From contig JAFQUJ010000015.1 in NCBI GenBank assembly GCA_017408585.1, positions 1-64,000 on the forward strand: DNA of 64,000 nucleotides, in the 5' to 3' direction. Each line of letters starts with the position of its first letter. Within the stretch, counting starts at the first letter, position 1. The notes under the pieces were generated by a model. That model did no database searches and was not told the origin of the DNA. It saw nothing but the letters and a program-made list of their open reading frames with translations. Positions 60,192-64,000 of the stretch are shown here, in pieces. The position numbers and the translations under genes are program-made. The DNA is from Clostridia bacterium (GTDB taxonomy: Bacteria; Bacillota; Clostridia; Oscillospirales; CAG-272).

Positions 60192-61136
60192 TTAGTGCTT
60201 CATTGACAAAGCGATTTTTGCCTTTTCTACAATTCCCTTTGCGTTAAGGTTAAAGTATTCAAGAAGCTCCTTTGCAGGTGCGCTCTTTCCAAACACATCC
60301 TCAACACCGTGTCTTACAATCGGAATTGGACATACGCCCGAGAGCGCCTCGCAAACCGCACTTCCAAGTCCACCGATTATGCTATGCTCCTCACTTACAA
60401 CCATAGCGCCTGTTTGCTGTGCACAAGCGATAAGAAGCTGTGTATCAAGTGGCTTTATTGTATGAATGTTTACAACCGCTGCGCTAATTCCCTCTGCTGC
60501 GAGCATTTCTCTTGCAAGGAGCGCTTGCTCAACCATAATTCCTGTTGCAACAATTGTTATATCGTTTCCGTCCTCAAGCAAAATGCCCTTTCCAAGCTCA
60601 AACTTATAACTTGGATTGTCATTGATTACGGATACCGCCAAGCGTCCAAAGCGCATATATACAGGGCCGTTATGCTTGATTGCCTCTTCAACTGCGCATC
60701 TTGCCTCAACTGCATCAGATGGGTTGATAATAACCATGCCCGGAATTGTACGCATAAGCGCAATATCCTCGTTACATTGGTGTGTTGCGCCGTCCTCGCC
60801 TACTGTAATTCCTGCGTGAGTTGCACCGATTTTTACATTTAGGTGGGGGTAGCCGATTGAGTTTCTTATTTGGTCAAAGCTTCTGCCCGCTGCAAACATA
60901 GCAAAGGTGCTGGCAAAAGGAATTTTACCTGTTGTTGCAAGTCCCGCAGCAACGCCAAACATATTATTTTCAGCGATACCACAATCGAAAAATCTCTCGG
61001 GGAATTTCTTTTTGAATACGCCCGTCTTGGTAGCTGCCGCAAGGTCTGCGTCAAGAACAACCAAATTGTTATATTTAGAGCCTAGCTCCGCAAGTGCGTT
61101 ACCATAAGCCTCTCTTGTTGCGATTTTTTCTGCCAT
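60192..61136 (-). CDS. transketolase, C-terminal subunit
   Basis: 314 aa, the pyrimidine-binding and C-terminal domains of a split transketolase. The pyrimidine domain has ERFFDCGIAENNMFGVAAGLA (catalytic Glu of the cofactor cycle), TFAMFAAGRSFDQIRNSIGYP and HQCNEDIALMRTIPGMVIINPSD. It forms the active enzyme together with the subunit encoded 14 nt upstream. It transfers C2 units in the non-oxidative pentose phosphate pathway. A DXS or pyruvate dehydrogenase role is unlikely given the partner. Confidence 0.9.
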   Translation of the reverse strand: MAEKIATREAYGNALAELGSKYNNLVVLDADLAAATKTGVFKKKFPERFFDCGIAENNMFGVAAGLATTGKIPFASTFAMFAAGRSFDQIRNSIGYPHLNVKIGATHAGITVGEDGATHQCNEDIALMRTIPGMVIINPSDAVEARCAVEEAIKHNGPVYMRFGRLAVSVINDNPSYKFELGKGILLEDGNDITIVATGIMVEQALLAREMLAAEGISAAVVNIHTIKPLDTQLLIACAQQTGAMVVSEEHSIIGGLGSAVCEALSGVCPIPIVRHGVEDVFGKSAPAKELLEYFNLNAKGIVEKAKIALSMKH

Positions 61137-61150
61137 CTTATTTACCTCTT

Positions 61151-61987
61151 TTATAGACTGTTTTTGTACTCTGTGAGCTCGTTTATAGCCTGTGCGTATT
61201 CGTCGTCGTTAGGCGCTTTTCCATGCCAGCCGGCTTGGTCCTCCATAAAGGAAACGCCCTTGCCCTTGATTGTCTTTGCGACAATTACTGTTGGCTTGCC
61301 CTTGACCGTCTTTGCAGTGCTAAGAGCGTCAAGAATTTGCTCTATGCTATGTCCGTCAATTGAGATTACATTCCAGCCAAACGCCTTTAGCTTGCTAGCA
61401 TATGGCATTGTATTCATAACATCCTTAACCTTACCGTCAATTTGCAATCCGTTATTATCAATGATTAGGCAAAGGTTATCAAGCTTATAGTGGGCAGCGA
61501 ACATAATCGCCTCCCAAATTTGACCCTCTTGACTCTCACCATCGCCGATTATTGAATATACACGATAGTCCTTTTTATCAATCTTTCCCGCGAGTGCCAT
61601 TCCACAAGCGCATGAAAAGCCTTGACCGAGTGAGCCGGCGGACATATCAATTCCTCTTATCGCCTTCATATCCGGGTGGCCCTGTACCACCGAGCCTAGA
61701 TGACGGAACTTTTTGAGCTCCTCAAGGTCGAAATAGCCACGAAGCGCCATAGCTGAATAAAGTGCTGGGCATGAGTGACCCTTTGATAGAACAAATCTAT
61801 CTCTTTCGGGGTTTTCGGGGTTCTCGGGATCTATTTTCAGCTCTGAAAAATAAAGGCAAGCAAGAATATCCGCACAAGAGAGCGCTCCGCCCGGGTGACC
61901 ACTTTTTGCGCTATGTACCGCCTCGATTGCACCGATTCTTATATCAGTCGCGATTTTTTTGAGCTCTAGAATTTTGTCGTTGTTCAT
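61151..61987 (-). CDS. transketolase, N-terminal subunit
   Basis: 278 aa, the thiamine diphosphate-binding domain. It has SGHPGGALSCADILACLYF, LSKGHSCPALYSAMALRG, GSLGQGFSCACGMAL and the GDGESQEGQIWEA-NNGLQ ThDP/Mg motif. First gene of the two-gene split transketolase operon. Confidence 0.92.
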   Translation of the reverse strand: MNNDKILELKKIATDIRIGAIEAVHSAKSGHPGGALSCADILACLYFSELKIDPENPENPERDRFVLSKGHSCPALYSAMALRGYFDLEELKKFRHLGSVVQGHPDMKAIRGIDMSAGSLGQGFSCACGMALAGKIDKKDYRVYSIIGDGESQEGQIWEAIMFAAHYKLDNLCLIIDNNGLQIDGKVKDVMNTMPYASKLKAFGWNVISIDGHSIEQILDALSTAKTVKGKPTVIVAKTIKGKGVSFMEDQAGWHGKAPNDDEYAQAINELTEYKNSL

Positions 61988-62038
61988 ATAAGCCTCCGTT
62001 ATTGTATCTATGAGTTGATTTCATAATATTATAAGGGT

Positions 62039-62067
62039 ATTTTATCACTTTATGGCTAAGATGTCAA
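62039..62067 (-). promoter_or_regulatory. promoter of the split transketolase operon
   Basis: TTGACA (62062-62067), 17 bp, TAAAAT (62039-62044), minus strand. Confidence 0.8.
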
Positions 62068-62108
62068 TATTTTAGAAATAATAATTTGAGTTTTTACGCA
62101 TAATTTGA

Positions 62109-62137
62109 TTGACAAAATTCGAAATATATGGTAACAT
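62109..62137 (+). promoter_or_regulatory. promoter of mfd
   Basis: TTGACA (62109-62114), 17 bp, TAACAT (62132-62137). A GTCGGGC / GCCCGAC hairpin (62203-62224) lies in the 5' leader. Confidence 0.65.
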
Positions 62138-62247
62138 TATAGTCGCAAAGGAAATCCTTTGATTTTTTGGATTTTTGCACCAAGCTTAAATATTTTTCAC
62201 CAGTCGGGCTTTTCCTTGCCCGACCTATATGCGTTGAAGGAGATTTT

Positions 62248-64000
62248 ATGAACACAAACGCTTTATTTGAGCCAATCAGAGCCACCTCGCAATACAAGGA
62301 GCTATTTTCGAAGCTCGAGGTGCTTTTATCTAATGGCACGCATCTGCCCTTACTTGTTAATGGGCTTTGCGATGGCTCGGAGTGCGCGCTTATATATTCT
62401 CTTGTTAAGGATATACGAGCAAAAAGCAATCAAACGGTACTCATTATCATACCCGAGGAGCGCAAGGCTAATCGCTTAAATGACTTTTTCAAGAAATGTC
62501 AGCTAAGATGTGAGCTTTATCCTATGCGCGACTTCAATTTTTATGATATGACAGCATCGCGAGAGCTTGAACAGCAAAGGCTTCAGGTTTTAAACGGAGT
62601 GGCGCTTGGCACGCTTGATGCGGTGATTGCTACCCCCGATGCCCTACTTCAATATACAATGCCTAAGAGCGAGCTTCTATCTCGCTCATTTAGTGTTTCT
62701 ATAAACGACGCTCTTGACATTGATGCGTTTGTTTCGCGCCTTGTTAGCTCGGGATATTCGCATAGCGAGCTAGTAGAGAGCGCAGGACAATACACGGTGC
62801 GTGGTGGCATTATTGACATATTCCCTGCAGGTAGCACTAGGGTTATTGTAGGTGGCGAGGAGCTTCTTGAAAATCTACCAATTAGAATTGAGCTTTTTGG
62901 CGACGAAATAGATAGAATTGTATTATTTGACCCTATAACTCAGCGTGCACAAACGAGCATTAACAGCTTTTACATTTGTCCGTCAAGGGAAATTATCGCA
63001 GATGACGAGGTAACCCAAAAAATACGCACCTGTGTCGCTAATTTGCTAGAGAGTGCGACAACCGAGGGCGCTATAAAGGAGCTAAAAAAGGAGCTATTTG
63101 CCATTGACAACCAAATGTCAAGCGCATTCTTTGACAGATTTATCTCTGTTGTCTATCCCGAGGGCTCTTGCCTGCTTGATTATTTTGATGGCTCTGTATC
63201 TATTGCTTGTGACATTGCAGGTGTTAGAGCAAGGGCGAAATCGGCGCATGAGCTTATGACGAGCATCTCATCGGAGTTGATTTTAGCAGGGCTGATAAAT
63301 GACGAGCTATCTCATTATATAGCTGAGCCCAGCCACCTTGAAAAGCATTTCAAGAGCACACAAATTATAAATTTAGACAAGTTTGCGATAAGCTACAAAG
63401 GCGAATGTGGTGGAATTTATGATTTTAAGTCTAGAGGCATTTCGCTTAGTGATGTGTCGCTTAATACAGTTGTTGATCAGTTAAAATATTATTGCGAGAA
63501 TGGCTATCGTGCCTCTCTTATTTGTAAAACTGAGCCGGAGGTAAAAAACGCAATAAGAGTTCTAAGCGAGAATGGCATCTCAGCCCTTCAAGGCAAGGCA
63601 GACGCCACTCTTATAGAAGGGGCTGTATGCGTATTTAGCGACACATTCCCCGACGGATATGAGCTTTTTGACTCAAAATTCGTTTTAATGGTGTTATCCT
63701 CTCGTTCTGATAGGCTATCTGTAAAATCAAGGCGCAGATCTAAGCACGCAAAGAATGCGGGCGAGAAGATTTTGTCCTATGCTGACCTTAGCGTTGGCGA
63801 CTATGTTGTGCATGCGCATTATGGTATAGGAAAATTCCTTGGAATTGAAAATCTTATGGTATGTGGCTCTTATCGTGATTATATTGCCATTCAATATGCA
63901 GGAACGGATAAGCTGTTTTTACCCGTTGATCAGCTTGACATGGTATCTAAATACATTGGCGCATCGGGCGACGAGGGAGCAATTAAGCTTTCTAAGATGG
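62248..64000 (+). CDS. mfd: transcription-repair coupling factor Mfd, N-terminal part (runs off the window)
   Basis: 584 codons are visible from ATG 62248 (GAAGGAG upstream) with no stop before the window end; full Mfd is about 1150-1200 aa. The UvrB-homology module is seen in YPMRDFNFYDMTASRELEQQRLQVL and the VESAGQYTVRGGIIDIFPAG segment. The RNA polymerase-interaction domain (CarD-like) is seen in VGDYVVHAHYGIGKFLGIE and DYIAIQYAGTDKLFLPVDQL. Mfd removes stalled RNA polymerase and recruits UvrA. The translocase domains lie beyond the edge. Confidence 0.93.
   Translation, partial: MNTNALFEPIRATSQYKELFSKLEVLLSNGTHLPLLVNGLCDGSECALIYSLVKDIRAKSNQTVLIIIPEERKANRLNDFFKKCQLRCELYPMRDFNFYDMTASRELEQQRLQVLNGVALGTLDAVIATPDALLQYTMPKSELLSRSFSVSINDALDIDAFVSRLVSSGYSHSELVESAGQYTVRGGIIDIFPAGSTRVIVGGEELLENLPIRIELFGDEIDRIVLFDPITQRAQTSINSFYICPSREIIADDEVTQKIRTCVANLLESATTEGAIKELKKELFAIDNQMSSAFFDRFISVVYPEGSCLLDYFDGSVSIACDIAGVRARAKSAHELMTSISSELILAGLINDELSHYIAEPSHLEKHFKSTQIINLDKFAISYKGECGGIYDFKSRGISLSDVSLNTVVDQLKYYCENGYRASLICKTEPEVKNAIRVLSENGISALQGKADATLIEGAVCVFSDTFPDGYELFDSKFVLMVLSSRSDRLSVKSRRRSKHAKNAGEKILSYADLSVGDYVVHAHYGIGKFLGIENLMVCGSYRDYIAIQYAGTDKLFLPVDQLDMVSKYIGASGDEGAIKLSKM

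Overview
The window looks like chromosomal DNA from a low-GC Gram-positive bacterium (Bacillota, class Clostridia, probably an anaerobe from an intestinal community). The evidence is AGGAGG-type ribosome binding sites, sigma-A promoters with 17-bp spacers, many intrinsic terminators, an FMN riboswitch in front of a RibU-type ECF transporter subunit, lipobox proteins, BspA-like leucine-rich surface proteins, rubrerythrin, a split transketolase and RsgI-type anti-sigma domains. The genus assignment is open. I saw no IS element, prophage, CRISPR array or rRNA gene.

Layout. 1-7.4 kb: rRNA methyltransferases (RlmD- and RlmA-type); a minus-strand cluster of a Ser/Glu-rich lipoprotein, an attenuator-like hairpin, an HprK-like kinase, a PqqD-like protein and a soluble signal-peptidase-like protein; then a MarR/acyl-CoA synthetase operon and a nitroreductase. 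7.4-10.6 kb: a candidate small RNA, tRNA-Thr(CGT), ksgA, a DUF554 protein and a membrane protein. 10.7-15 kb: an AT-rich patch with two small proteins of unknown role, an ECF sigma/DUF4367 anti-sigma pair and a secreted leucine-rich-repeat protein. 15-20.7 kb: SDR, KDG kinase, the ribU-ogg operon under an FMN riboswitch, a GMP synthase without its glutaminase domain, and dCMP deaminase. 20.7-30.6 kb: an SLC13 permease plus a membrane TrkA-N/RyR-domain protein in one operon, a lipoprotein alkaline phosphatase, rubrerythrin, a UPF0340 protein, a eukaryote-like phosphoglycerate mutase, an RluA enzyme, a Pit phosphate transporter and an amidase-like protein.

30.8-37.6 kb holds three paralogous clan GH-A-like glycosidases, two of them lipoproteins and one with no export signal. 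37.8-44.2 kb: Na/Pi cotransporter, glycosyltransferase, lepA and hemW. 44.3-47.7 kb: an RsgI-domain lipoprotein behind an ECF-like promoter, then an ECF sigma factor with its membrane RsgI-like anti-sigma factor. 47.7-52.4 kb: a large leucine-rich-repeat surface protein and a convergent zinc-ribbon membrane protein. Each of the two has, just upstream of its -35, the same unusual element: TTGTGCA boxes around a run of ten C/G.

52.4-62 kb: minus-strand housekeeping operon (zapA, U32 peptidase, maf, nth), plus-strand proB-proA-thiI-DUF1292, a probable 6S RNA and a split transketolase. The window ends inside mfd.

The strongest candidates for undescribed biology are the lipoprotein/kinase/PqqD/peptidase cluster (2.6-4.5 kb), the homopolymer-containing promoter elements (47.7 and 52.3 kb), the SLC13-RyR pair and the RsgI lipoprotein/sigma/anti-sigma locus. 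All functional proposals for these are inferences from sequence.
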